Positions 1 through 8,969 of a DNA stretch of 64,000 nt are shown here, piece after piece. The stretch comes from Caloramator quimbayensis. GTDB lineage: Bacteria; Bacillota; Clostridia; Clostridiales; Caloramatoraceae. The notes beneath the pieces are model-generated. The model searched no databases and was not told the origin of the DNA. It saw only the letters and a list, made by a program, of their open reading frames with translations. The stretch covers positions 111,417 through 175,416 of the forward strand of contig NZ_FUYH01000005.1 in the NCBI RefSeq assembly GCF_900167605.1, written 5' to 3'. The translations under genes were made by a program, and so were the position numbers. Every line of letters starts with the position of its first letter. The first letter of the stretch is position 1.

Positions 1-1
1 T

Positions 2-1318
2 GATATATTCAGCGAAAAGGGTTCAGATGCTTGGTATGAACTTTCAGCACAAAAGCTTTTACCAGAGGGTACAAAATGCGAATGCGGATGCAGTGAATTC
101 ACTAAAGAAACTGATATTATGGATGTTTGGTTTGATTCAGGTTCAAGCCATGCAGGAGTATTAGATACAAGAGAAGATTTAAGCTGGCCATCGGATATGT
201 ACCTTGAAGGGAATGATCAGTACAGAGGATGGTTCCAATCATCCCTTTTAACTGCAGTTGCAACAAGAGGGAAAGCTCCTTACAAGATAGTTATAACCCA
301 TGGAATGGTTGTAGACGGAGAAGGCAAGAAGATGTCAAAATCCCTTGGAAATGGAATTGACCCAATGGATGTTATAAACGAATTCGGTGCAGATATTTTA
401 AGACTTTGGGTTTCTTCTGCTGATTATAAAAATGATGTAAGAATTTCTAAGGATATATTAAAGCAGCTCTCAGAAGTTTATAGAAAGATAAGAAACACAG
501 CAAGATATATAATGGGAAATCTTTATGACTTTAATCCTGATACTGATATGGTTAAATATGAAGACATGAATGAACTTGATAAATGGGCACTTTTAAAGCT
601 TCAGCACTTAATTAAAGAGGTTACTGAGGCCTACGACAGATATGAATTCCATATTATGTATCATGCAATCCACAATTTCTGCGTTGTTGATATGAGCAAT
701 TTTTATCTTGATATAATTAAAGACAGACTTTATACTTTTAAAGCTGATTCTAAGGAAAGAAGAGCAGCACAATCTGTTATGTATGATATATTAAAATCCC
801 TTGTAAAGATGATATCGCCAATTCTTTCCTTTACTGCTGAGGAAATATGGAGCTTTATGCCTCATGATGCTTCAGATAAATATGATAGCGTACTTCTTTC
901 TGATTGGCCGCAAGTTTCGGAAAAATACGTTGATAAAGAACTTGAAAACAGATGGGATAACATACTGAATATAAGAACCGAGGTTTCAAAGGCTCTTGAA
1001 ATAGCAAGAGCAAATAAAACAATAGGACATTCACTTAATGCTAAAGTAGATATTTATGCAAAGGGAGAAACTTATAAGTTCCTTAAGGAAGTGGAAAGCT
1101 ACCTTGAAACTGTTTTTATAGTTTCAAAGGTTGAACTTCACAGTGGACTTGAGAATCTTTCAGAGGGATGCTATGTTTCAGATGTTAATAGTGATCTCGC
1201 AGTATTTGTATCTTTAGCGCCAGGTGAGAAATGCGAAAGATGCTGGACTTATAGTGAAACTGTAGGTCAGAATAAGGAGCATCCAACAATCTGTGCAAAA
1301 TGTGCAGCTAATTTATAA
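2..1318 (+). CDS. ileS: Isoleucyl-tRNA synthetase, C-terminal part (5' end outside window)
   Basis: Charges tRNA-Ile with isoleucine in the cytoplasm. The reading frame is open from base 2, so this is the 3' part of a longer gene whose HIGH-motif half lies upstream. Visible are the DVWFDSGSSH segment of the class I core, the KMSKSLGN signature loop near residue 112 of the visible protein, the helical anticodon-binding domain, and a C-terminal zinc finger made of CERCW and CAKC pairs, which is typical of bacterial-type IleRS. It ends just before an intrinsic terminator, so it is probably the last gene of its transcript. No T-box is visible because the 5' leader is not in the window. Confidence 0.97.
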   Translation, partial: DIFSEKGSDAWYELSAQKLLPEGTKCECGCSEFTKETDIMDVWFDSGSSHAGVLDTREDLSWPSDMYLEGNDQYRGWFQSSLLTAVATRGKAPYKIVITHGMVVDGEGKKMSKSLGNGIDPMDVINEFGADILRLWVSSADYKNDVRISKDILKQLSEVYRKIRNTARYIMGNLYDFNPDTDMVKYEDMNELDKWALLKLQHLIKEVTEAYDRYEFHIMYHAIHNFCVVDMSNFYLDIIKDRLYTFKADSKERRAAQSVMYDILKSLVKMISPILSFTAEEIWSFMPHDASDKYDSVLLSDWPQVSEKYVDKELENRWDNILNIRTEVSKALEIARANKTIGHSLNAKVDIYAKGETYKFLKEVESYLETVFIVSKVELHSGLENLSEGCYVSDVNSDLAVFVSLAPGEKCERCWTYSETVGQNKEHPTICAKCAANL

Positions 1319-1368
1319 TTGCTTTTTAAAATTTCAAAAGAGATTAAACTATTAAATTTATTAGTATT

Positions 1369-1400
1369 AAAAAGACAGCATAAGCAATGCTGTCTTTTTA
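1369..1400 (+). terminator. Intrinsic terminator after ileS
   Basis: A 12-bp stem (AAAAAGACAGCA with TGCTGTCTTTTT) closes a 7-nt loop and its 3' arm runs into T residues. It separates ileS from the aro operon. Confidence 0.85.
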
Positions 1401-1410
1401 ACTTTGTTAG

Positions 1411-1438
1411 TGTTAAAATTCTAATTGTCTGCTATAAT
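1411..1438 (+). promoter_or_regulatory. Probable SigA promoter of the aro operon
   Basis: A perfect TATAAT at 1433-1438 carries the extended -10 TG one base upstream. A weak -35 (TGTTAA) lies 16 bp upstream. It sits between the ileS terminator and aroB. Confidence 0.6.
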
Positions 1439-1471
1439 ATGGATAGTACATTTTATAAAGGAGCCTTAGTG

Positions 1472-2533
1472 ATGAAAGAGATAAAGATAAAGGCATCAAA
1501 AGAATATGATGTAATTATAACTTCAGGATGGCATAACCTATTATTTCAGCTTGAAAATCATAAATTAAAAAATTTTTATATTATAACCGATGAAAATGTT
1601 TATAATATCCATAAAACGTATTTCGATTTATTGACGGATAAAGCTTCAGGGATTTTTATTATAAAAGCAGGTGAAGATTATAAAAACTATGATACAATTT
1701 CAATGATATATGAAGATATGATAAAAAAAAAGGTAAATAGGAAAACAGCTGTTATAGCGATAGGTGGAGGAGTTGTAGGAGATTTAGCAGGATTTGCTGC
1801 TTCAACATTTATGAGAGGTTTAAGATTTGTTCAAATACCTACAACTTTAATATCTCAGTGTGACAGCAGCATAGGAGGAAAGAATGGATACAATTTCAAT
1901 TATATAAAGAATCTGATTGGTAATATATATCAGCCGGATTTAGTATATATTGATGTTAATTTTTTAAAGACTTTAAGCTTAAGGGAATATATTAATGGGA
2001 TGGCTGAAGTTATTAAATATGGTTTTGTTTGCAATAAAGATTTTTTTAATTATTTAAATGATAACAAAAAAGGAATCATGGAAAGGGAAGCAGATAAACT
2101 ACTTCATATAGTTTATGAATGTGTCAAAATAAAAGGCAGGGTAGTTGAAGAGGACGAACTTGATACTGATAAAAGACATATATTGAATTTTGGACATACA
2201 ATAGGACATGGTATTGAAAGCGCATCTGATTTTAATATTCTGCATGGCGAGGCAGTATCGATTGGTATGGCGGCAGAATCATTTATTGCACTTAAACTTG
2301 GACTTATAGATACAAAATCTTATGATAAATTAATTTCTTTACTAAAATTTTTTAATCTTCCAGTAAAATTTGATTTAAAAATTGAAAATATACTTGAATA
2401 CATAAAAAAAGATAAGAAAAAAATATCAAATGATAATAAATTGGTTTTACCTGATGGTATTGGTCATGCTATAATTACATCTGAAATAAAGGAAAGTTTT
2501 ATTCATGAAACTTTAAAGGAATTTACAAAATAA
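1472..2533 (+). CDS. aroB: 3-dehydroquinate synthase
   Basis: Second step of the shikimate pathway: NAD-dependent cyclisation of DAHP to 3-dehydroquinate. The 353-residue product has the family NAD/metal-binding signatures GGGVVGDLAGFAAST, PTTLISQCDSSIGGK, a GMAEVIKYG segment, and the metal-ligand histidines in FGHTIGHGIE and LHGEAVSIGM. The ATG at 1472 was chosen because AAAGGAG precedes it at a normal distance and the family N-terminus begins there; the longer open frame back to 1319 runs through the terminator and promoter. It is the first gene of the aroB-aroF-aroA operon, 27 bp before the next gene. Confidence 0.95.
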   Translation: MKEIKIKASKEYDVIITSGWHNLLFQLENHKLKNFYIITDENVYNIHKTYFDLLTDKASGIFIIKAGEDYKNYDTISMIYEDMIKKKVNRKTAVIAIGGGVVGDLAGFAASTFMRGLRFVQIPTTLISQCDSSIGGKNGYNFNYIKNLIGNIYQPDLVYIDVNFLKTLSLREYINGMAEVIKYGFVCNKDFFNYLNDNKKGIMEREADKLLHIVYECVKIKGRVVEEDELDTDKRHILNFGHTIGHGIESASDFNILHGEAVSIGMAAESFIALKLGLIDTKSYDKLISLLKFFNLPVKFDLKIENILEYIKKDKKKISNDNKLVLPDGIGHAIITSEIKESFIHETLKEFTK

Positions 2534-2560
2534 AGATTTACAGTATGTGCAGGTGGTAAA

Positions 2561-3358
2561 GTGGTTAAACTAAAAAAAGTTTTAAAAAAAGAAAACAATA
2601 ATAAAGCAAAAGAAAGAGAAAAGCCTTTAATCATTGCAGGTCCCTGCAGCGTTGAAAACTATGATATATTTGAAGAAACTGTAGCTTTTTTAAAAGAATG
2701 CGGTGTTGAATACATAAGGGGAGGTATATTTAAGCCAAGAACCTCACCCTATAGCTTCCAAGGCCTCAGAGAAGAGGGAATTGAGATATTAAAGTCTATA
2801 AAAATAAAGTATAATATAAAAATAGTTTCAGAACTTCTTGATTTAAGGGATATAGAAAGTCTTATTGAGATTGCTGATATAATCCAGATTGGTTCAAGAA
2901 ATATGTATAACTATCCTCTTTTAAAAGAAGTCGGGAAAGCAGGTAAGACAATACTTTTAAAAAGAGGCATATCTGCAACAATAGAGGAGTGGCTGAGCGC
3001 TGCTGAATATATTGCACTTGAAGGAAACAGCAATATAATTCTTTGCGAAAGAGGAATAAGAACCTTTGAGACTTATACAAGAAATACCCTCGATTTAAAT
3101 TGTGTACCTGTAATAAAGCAGAAAACAAATCTTAAAATAATAGTGGATCCAAGTCATGGTACAGGCAAAAGAGAACTCATAAATTCTATGAGCCTTGCTG
3201 CAATAGCATCTGGAGCTGATGGAATTATGGTTGAGGTTCATCCAAATCCTGATAAAGCACTCTCCGATGGGGAACAATCCGTAAACTTTGAAGAGTTTAA
3301 GTCTATATATAAAAACATAGTAAATCTTTATAACTACATAGGTGGAATGATAATTTGA
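2561..3358 (+). CDS. aroF: 3-deoxy-7-phosphoheptulonate (DAHP) synthase, KDO8P-synthase-like type
   Basis: First committed step of aromatic amino acid synthesis, condensing PEP with erythrose 4-phosphate. The 265-residue protein has the AGPCSVEN motif near residue 27, the substrate loop RGGIFKPRTSPYSFQG, LKRGISATIEEW, CERGIRTFE and the metal/phosphate motif VDPSHGTGKRE. It belongs to the short type I-beta group and has no fused chorismate mutase or ferredoxin-like regulatory domain, so feedback control is not visible here. The start is GTG after AGGTGG. The lysine-rich first 20 residues look disordered. Its stop overlaps the aroA start, which implies translational coupling. Confidence 0.94.
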   Translation: MVKLKKVLKKENNNKAKEREKPLIIAGPCSVENYDIFEETVAFLKECGVEYIRGGIFKPRTSPYSFQGLREEGIEILKSIKIKYNIKIVSELLDLRDIESLIEIADIIQIGSRNMYNYPLLKEVGKAGKTILLKRGISATIEEWLSAAEYIALEGNSNIILCERGIRTFETYTRNTLDLNCVPVIKQKTNLKIIVDPSHGTGKRELINSMSLAAIASGADGIMVEVHPNPDKALSDGEQSVNFEEFKSIYKNIVNLYNYIGGMII

Positions 3359-4659
3359 ATATAATTATAAAGAAATCAAAAAACTTAAAAGGGGAATTTA
3401 ATCTTCCCGGAGATAAATCTATATCCCATAGAGCTGCAATACTGCTTTCTATTTCACAGGGCTGTGCTGAGGTTAAAAACTTTTTATTCAGCGAAGATTG
3501 CCTTAATACCCTTAAGGCTATGAGAATTATAGGTGCTGATATTAAGATTGAAAATGGATTGCTTAAGATACGAGGAAATAATAGGAACAAAATAAAAGAT
3601 ATTAATTCTTTCATATACTCTGGTAACTCAGGAACATTGATGAGGCTGATTTGCGGATTGCTTTCAGGTATTAAAGGCAGCTTCCTGATTTATGGAGATG
3701 ATTCATTAAACAATAGGCCAATGGAAAGAATAATTAAGCCTATTCGCATGATGGGTGGAGATATAAAGTCTATTTATAATAATGGCTGTTCACCAATTGT
3801 TGTGAGGGGAAAAGAACTTCATGGAATAAGTTATCAAATGGATGTTCCTTCAGCTCAGGTAAAATCCTGCATTATGCTTGCATCTATTTTAGCAGAAGGA
3901 AAAACTGAAATATATGAATTAGAAAAAACAAGAGATCATACAGAAAGAATGTTAAAGTATCTTGGATATAATATCGATGTTAATAATAATATTATAAAAA
4001 TGGAATGTAAAGGTAGCTTATATTCAAGAGATATAATAATCCCGGGAGATATTTCATCAGCAGCTTTTATAATAGGTGGCTGTATTTTAGCTGAAAGTTC
4101 TGAGATTATAATCAAAGATGTTTTATTTAATAAAACTAGAACAGGCTATTTAGATGTATTGAAGGATATGGGAGCAGATATTGAAATAGTTGAAGTTAGA
4201 AATTTAAACAATGAAGAATCTGCAGATATAAGGATTAAAAGCAGCAGACTTAAATCTGTTAATATAAATGGAGATATAATTGTAAGGCTTATTGACGAGC
4301 TCCCTTTAATTGCTGTGCTTTCATCCTTTGCTGAGGGGACTACGGTTATTAAAGGAGCAAAGGAGCTTAGAAAAAAGGAAAGCGACAGGATTAAAACAAT
4401 AATTTATAATTTGAAGCAGATGGATATTGAGGCTTACGAACTTGATGACGGTATGATAATAAAGGGGTGCTCCTTTAAAAATACAAAAAGAAAGGTATTT
4501 TTTAATTCTTTTAATGATCATAGAATTGCAATGGCTTTTTCACTTGCAGGAATAGTTTTTGATGAAGCTGAAGTTATAGACTGCGGCTGCATTAACACTT
4601 CTTTTCCTGAATTTTTTAAGGTTATGAGTTCTATAGGAGCAGATATAAGAATAAAATAG
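3355..4659 (+). CDS. aroA: 5-enolpyruvylshikimate-3-phosphate synthase
   Basis: Transfers the enolpyruvyl group of PEP to shikimate 3-phosphate. Recognised by GDKSISHRA at the N-terminus, the YSGNSGTLMRL and GDDSLNNRPM segments, SAQVKSCIMLASI, the DELPLIAVL catalytic stretch and FNDHRIAMA near the C-terminus; at 434 residues it has normal length. The start is TTG, overlapping the aroF stop by four bases, with AGGTGG about 10 bases upstream inside aroF. It closes the operon, followed by a terminator. The G-x-A/S region that decides glyphosate sensitivity was not classified. Confidence 0.95.
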   Translation: MNIIIKKSKNLKGEFNLPGDKSISHRAAILLSISQGCAEVKNFLFSEDCLNTLKAMRIIGADIKIENGLLKIRGNNRNKIKDINSFIYSGNSGTLMRLICGLLSGIKGSFLIYGDDSLNNRPMERIIKPIRMMGGDIKSIYNNGCSPIVVRGKELHGISYQMDVPSAQVKSCIMLASILAEGKTEIYELEKTRDHTERMLKYLGYNIDVNNNIIKMECKGSLYSRDIIIPGDISSAAFIIGGCILAESSEIIIKDVLFNKTRTGYLDVLKDMGADIEIVEVRNLNNEESADIRIKSSRLKSVNINGDIIVRLIDELPLIAVLSSFAEGTTVIKGAKELRKKESDRIKTIIYNLKQMDIEAYELDDGMIIKGCSFKNTKRKVFFNSFNDHRIAMAFSLAGIVFDEAEVIDCGCINTSFPEFFKVMSSIGADIRIK

Positions 4660-4669
4660 ATGAAAATCT

Positions 4670-4696
4670 AAAACCCACTAAGGGTTTTATTTTTTT
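4670..4696 (+). terminator. Intrinsic terminator after aroA
   Basis: A short stem AAAACCC / GGGTTTT with a 5-nt loop is followed by ATTTTTTT, directly downstream of the aroA stop. Confidence 0.75.
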
Positions 4697-4747
4697 GTAT
4701 TAATAATTTGTTTGTTTTATAGGAAAACTAAAATGGGAGGTACATCT

Positions 4748-5041
4748 ATGGAGAAAGATAACTGTGAGATAGAAAAATATGAGGAACTTATAAAAAATGT
4801 CGGTATACAATTAGAAAAATCAAAATTTGGTCAATATGTAGATCTTATGCAGAACCCAACGAGGCTTATAGTATTAAATTTTTTAGGGGGAATATCGAGA
4901 GGATTTGGAATTGCAATAGGCTTTACCATATTAGGTGCTATAGTTTTATATTCATTAGAAAGACTTGTAATGCTTAATCTGCCTATTATAGGAGGAGTCA
5001 TTTCAGAAGTTGTTAAATTAGTACAATCAAGCGTACGATAG
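4748..5041 (+). CDS. Small membrane protein, DUF5665-like
   Basis: A 97-residue protein of unknown function. The N-terminal third is charged and predicted cytoplasmic. It is followed by an AEYV-like QYVDLMQNPTRL segment and one or two hydrophobic stretches (FLGGISRGFGIAIGFTILGA, then a second around LPIIGGVISEVV). This order matches the clostridial DUF5665 family as I remember it. The ATG at 4748 has GGGAGG seven bases upstream; the open frame starts further 5' but without a ribosome site. It lies 12 bp before the DksA-type gene and probably shares its transcript. Confidence 0.75.
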   Translation: MEKDNCEIEKYEELIKNVGIQLEKSKFGQYVDLMQNPTRLIVLNFLGGISRGFGIAIGFTILGAIVLYSLERLVMLNLPIIGGVISEVVKLVQSSVR

Positions 5042-5053
5042 GAGGTTTTAGAT

Positions 5054-5701
5054 ATGGATGAAAAATTGCTTTTGCATTATAAAAATAAACTCTTAGAAGA
5101 AAAGAATAAAGTTACGGATACTATTAATGATATATTAAAAAATGGGATGGCAGAAAATCAAAGGGAAGAAATAGAAGAATTATCTTTAGTAGATAACCAT
5201 CCGGCAGATTTTGGATCAGAGATGTTTGAAAAAGAAAGAAGATATGCACTTCTTGACAACGAAAAGGAAATAATATATAGAATAGATAATGCATTAAAAA
5301 AAATAGAAGATAAAAGTTATGGAAAATGTGAATTCTGCGGAAAAGATATTCCAAAGGAAAGACTTGATTTTATGCCCTATGCAACTACCTGTGTTGAATG
5401 CGAAAATAAAAAGGCAAATTATAAAACCTACAGATATGACAGGCCAGTTGAAGAGGAAGTTCTAAAACCCTTTGGAAGAAGCTTTACAGATATAAGTTCA
5501 GATATGGAAGACGATATTATGTTTGATGATGAAGATGCTTATCAGGATGTGGCTCAGTATGAAAAAAGACCAGGCATAATAAGAAATTTTGATGATTTAA
5601 AGGGGGCGTTTACATCTAAAAGTGAAACTAAGGCAGATGGAGGAATTGTTGAGCCTACAGATAATATATCCAATGAGCAGTATAAAAAACAGCTTCCATA
5701 G
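5054..5701 (+). CDS. DksA/TraR C4-type zinc-finger protein, YteA-like
   Basis: A 215-residue protein. Residues 1-80 form a charged coiled-coil hairpin containing DNHPADFGSEMFEKER. Around residues 92-116 there is a C4 zinc finger of the form CEFCGKDIP ... CVEC. An acidic tail of about 90 residues follows. DksA/TraR proteins enter the RNA polymerase secondary channel; the Gram-positive YteA branch, which this resembles in length and in the NHPAD motif, is associated with sporulation-stage genes, but its mechanism is not established. The ribosome site GGAGG precedes the ATG. It is followed by a small terminator-like hairpin before lspA. Confidence 0.85.
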   Translation: MDEKLLLHYKNKLLEEKNKVTDTINDILKNGMAENQREEIEELSLVDNHPADFGSEMFEKERRYALLDNEKEIIYRIDNALKKIEDKSYGKCEFCGKDIPKERLDFMPYATTCVECENKKANYKTYRYDRPVEEEVLKPFGRSFTDISSDMEDDIMFDDEDAYQDVAQYEKRPGIIRNFDDLKGAFTSKSETKADGGIVEPTDNISNEQYKKQLP

Positions 5702-5708
5702 ATTTATT

Positions 5709-5735
5709 GACTTGCAAATCTGCAAGTCTTATTTT
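5709..5735 (+). terminator. Terminator-like hairpin between the zinc-finger gene and lspA
   Basis: A perfect 8-bp stem GACTTGCA / TGCAAGTC with a 4-nt loop is followed by TTATTTTA. The T-tract is interrupted, so termination may be partial. Confidence 0.6.
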
Positions 5736-5777
5736 ATGATAAAAGAAGCAGCTAAATCATTAGGTAGGGGGAGAGTT

Positions 5778-6224
5778 ATGGAACTATTGTATATTTTTTT
5801 GCTGATAATGGCAGATCAATTAACAAAACTTATTGCAAAAATAAATTTATATCCTGATGTTAATATAGATTTAATTTCGGGGTATCTTTCTTTAACTTAT
5901 CTTGAAAACAGGGGAGCTGCCTTTGGCATATTTAAGAACAAAAAATTCTTTTTAATAGGTTTGACATCAATAGTGATAGCTTTTATGATTTATTACCTTT
6001 TAAAGAATAAGGATATTTCAAAATATATGAAAATAAGTCTTATATTAATAATTTCAGGAGCCATTGGAAACCTTATAGATAGAATAACAAAGGGATATGT
6101 TGTAGATTTTATCCATTTTTATATTAAGAATATATTTGACTGGCCTGTTTTTAATGTAGCAGATATATTTGTGGTGTGCGGTACAATTCTTCTTGGTGCA
6201 ATCATTTTACTTTCAAAGGAATAA
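5778..6224 (+). CDS. lspA: Prolipoprotein signal peptidase II
   Basis: Aspartyl protease of the inner membrane that removes signal peptides from lipoproteins after diacylglyceryl modification. The 148-residue protein has four hydrophobic segments and the two catalytic aspartate boxes: NLIDR (in GAIGNLIDRITKGYVVDF) and FNVADIF. It also has the ENRGAAFG box. The ATG at 5778 follows GGGGGAG; the longer open frame begins inside the previous gene. It sits 13 bp before the pseudouridine synthase, a common Firmicutes order (lspA-rluD-pyrR). Substrates within this window include the solute-binding lipoproteins at 18.4 and 21.4 kb and the one at 62.0 kb. Confidence 0.95.
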   Translation: MELLYIFLLIMADQLTKLIAKINLYPDVNIDLISGYLSLTYLENRGAAFGIFKNKKFFLIGLTSIVIAFMIYYLLKNKDISKYMKISLILIISGAIGNLIDRITKGYVVDFIHFYIKNIFDWPVFNVADIFVVCGTILLGAIILLSKE

Positions 6225-6237
6225 TTGGAGTGGTCTT

Positions 6238-7155
6238 ATGTCAAAAATTATAAATCTGAATGTAGATATAAATGAAGCTAATAAAAGAGTTGATGTTTTT
6301 ATAAGTGAAAAAATAGAAAATCTTTCAAGATCTCAAGTACAAAAGCTTATAGAGGATGATAAAATATTTGTTAATGACAAAAAAATAAAAAGCAATTATA
6401 AAATAAAAGATGGGGACTTAATAGCAATTGAAATTCCCGACCCTGTAAAAATAGATGTAGCTCCTGAGGATATAGACATAGAAATACTTTATGAAGATGA
6501 GGATATTGTAGTAGTTAATAAGAGTCAGGGTATGGTCGTTCATCCGGCTGCAGGCAACTATACAGGAACATTAGTAAATGCCCTCCTATCAAAGTGCAGC
6601 AATTTGTCGGGAATAAACGGGGCAATAAGGCCAGGAATTGTACATAGGATTGATAAGGATACATCGGGAGTTTTAGTAGTAGCAAAGAACGATATCGCCC
6701 ATCAAAACCTGTCAAACCAGATAAAAGAGCACAGCGTTAATAGAATATATATTGCCCTTGTTGAAGGGATAATAAAAAACGATTCGGGGGTAATAAATCT
6801 TCCCATAGGCAGACATCCTGTGGAAAGAAAAAAAATGGCCGTAGTCAGCAGGGGTGGAAGGAATGCAGTTACTCATTTTAAAGTAATAGAAAGATTTAAA
6901 GAAAACACATTGATTGAAGCAAGACTTGAAACAGGGAGAACGCATCAAATAAGGGTTCATATGGCGTATATCGGACATCCTCTTGTTGGAGATCCTGTCT
7001 ATGGCTACAAAAAACAGAAATATAAACTTAAAGGGCAGGCACTTCATGCCATGACGTTAGGATTTATTCATCCTACAAAAAATGTGTATATGGAATTTAC
7101 TGCACCTTTGCCGGAATATTTTAATGAGCTTATTAGAAAATTAAGAAATAGTTGA
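6238..7155 (+). CDS. RluA/RluD-family 23S rRNA pseudouridine synthase
   Basis: Isomerises uridine in structured RNA. The 305-residue protein has an N-terminal S4 RNA-binding domain (roughly residues 14-75, RVDVFISEKIENLSRSQVQ) and a catalytic domain with the HRIDKDTSGVLV motif, whose aspartate is the nucleophile, plus GRTHQIRVHMAYIGHPLVGD. This organisation fits RluD (large-subunit helix 69), although RluA paralogues look similar, so the exact target is inferred. The ATG at 6238 has GGAGTGG upstream. Confidence 0.92.
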   Translation: MSKIINLNVDINEANKRVDVFISEKIENLSRSQVQKLIEDDKIFVNDKKIKSNYKIKDGDLIAIEIPDPVKIDVAPEDIDIEILYEDEDIVVVNKSQGMVVHPAAGNYTGTLVNALLSKCSNLSGINGAIRPGIVHRIDKDTSGVLVVAKNDIAHQNLSNQIKEHSVNRIYIALVEGIIKNDSGVINLPIGRHPVERKKMAVVSRGGRNAVTHFKVIERFKENTLIEARLETGRTHQIRVHMAYIGHPLVGDPVYGYKKQKYKLKGQALHAMTLGFIHPTKNVYMEFTAPLPEYFNELIRKLRNS

Positions 7156-7291
7156 TTTTTTATTTCTTAATATGATATATTTCAATTAGATTTTTACTTA
7201 AGCCGGTTTTTAGAGCACTGTTAATTATAAAGTTCAACTTTAAAAAAAGAAATGTTTTTTGATTGATTTATTAAATATTAAGATTAGTTAA

Positions 7292-7849
<558 letters not shown>

Positions 7850-7878
7850 AATGTAATTACTTTCAAAAAAGATTAAAG

Positions 7879-7924
7879 TATAGCCCATAATACTGCTCAG
7901 AATAGTATAAAATTATGGGCTATA
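7879..7924. terminator. Bidirectional terminator between pyrR and the minus-strand operon
   Basis: A 12-bp perfect stem TATAGCCCATAA / TTATGGGCTATA with further pairing inside its 22-nt interior. The right arm overlaps the stop codon of the convergent gene, so it can serve both strands. Confidence 0.7.
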
Positions 7925-8969
7925 AATTATTCTTTATATTTTTTGCAAACTCTTCAGCTTTCTTTTCAATATTTTGAACATTTTTTATTGCGCCTGGGTC
8001 ATTGGCGGTTTCCATTAAACAAAAATTTGGAGGGAGGCGGAAACCCTTATTAATGTTTAATGCACCGATTAGCTGCTTTGCAACGGAATCACTTCCAGAA
8101 TTGCCTGATACAATAACTGAAAATATGCTCTTGTCGTAGAAATTCCTTTTTCTATAAAGAGCAGTTATTCTATTTATAATAGCCATAAGATTAGCAGATA
8201 TTGAATCATTGTAATTTGGACATATCCATACAACAGCATCAGAGTTTTCAATAGCAGGATAAACTTCTTCCACCATAAAACCTCCATAGAAACAGCTGCT
8301 TTGTTTGCTGTAATGAAGACATGTTTTAAAGGAACACCCTTTGCAATCGAGTATAGTGCCATTTTCAACATGAAGTTCTTTAATATTTATATTTGAATTT
8401 TTTAAATTGCTTTTTACCATATTCCAAAGAGTTAGTGTATTAGAAGTTTTATGAGAACTTGAATGGAGCGCAAGTATTTTAGGAGTTTCCTTATGTTTCA
8501 TATCATCGTCTGCTATCCTTTTCCCAAGCTGACGGCACATCATAATGCAAATATCCATAAGATTCATTTTTAATGATTTCTGCCATGTGAGAAAATTTGA
8601 AAGAGAAACAGTGGCTTCTACAGCAGGATGACCTATAAATCTGCAACCTAACTGGTTCATCAAAAATATAATATTTTGTGCTGCGCTTTTTGTGTATAGT
8701 TCGCTGCTACTGTGTATAAGAAGGGCTGCAATAGAGCCTTTTAAGGCGTGAGTATCAGTTTGATACAGCCTTGATAATATTTCAGAAACAGGAAAGCAGT
8801 ATCCAGCGCTGTTTAGCTCTAATGCAACAATTATTTTTTTAGATTTTAAATCTATAAGATCAGAACAATCCTTTATAAATATTGCTTTGTTATCTCCTAA
8901 AGCAGAATTTATCATAATACTTAGTTCTGATGATATTTCTTTTGGGGAAATAACACATATATCATTCAT
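7920..8969 (-). CDS. Double flavodoxin-like protein, NADPH-dependent FMN reductase family
   Basis: A 349-residue protein with two tandem flavodoxin-like halves. The C-terminal half (about 163-349) opens with KILALHSSSHKTSNT, matching the FMN-phosphate loop of FMN reductases. It carries C209-x2-C212-x4-C217-x8-C226, reminiscent of iron-sulfur flavoproteins, and then ENSDAVVWICPNYNDSISA. The N-terminal half (about 45-155) keeps the fold pattern (GSIAALLIHSSSELYTKSAAQ, LGCRFIGHPAVEAT) but lacks a clear phosphate loop. It is the last gene of the three-gene operon and overlaps the upstream gene by 8 bases. A redox role with NAD(P)H is likely; the substrate is unknown. Confidence 0.75.
   Translation of the reverse strand: MNDICVISPKEISSELSIMINSALGDNKAIFIKDCSDLIDLKSKKIIVALELNSAGYCFPVSEILSRLYQTDTHALKGSIAALLIHSSSELYTKSAAQNIIFLMNQLGCRFIGHPAVEATVSLSNFLTWQKSLKMNLMDICIMMCRQLGKRIADDDMKHKETPKILALHSSSHKTSNTLTLWNMVKSNLKNSNINIKELHVENGTILDCKGCSFKTCLHYSKQSSCFYGGFMVEEVYPAIENSDAVVWICPNYNDSISANLMAIINRITALYRKRNFYDKSIFSVIVSGNSGSDSVAKQLIGALNINKGFRLPPNFCLMETANDPGAIKNVQNIEKKAEEFAKNIKNNL

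Noticed and set aside
4712..4747. Longer start of the DUF5665-like protein (MFYRKTKMGG)
   Set aside because: There is no ribosome site for it, whereas GGGAGG lies in front of the ATG at 4748.
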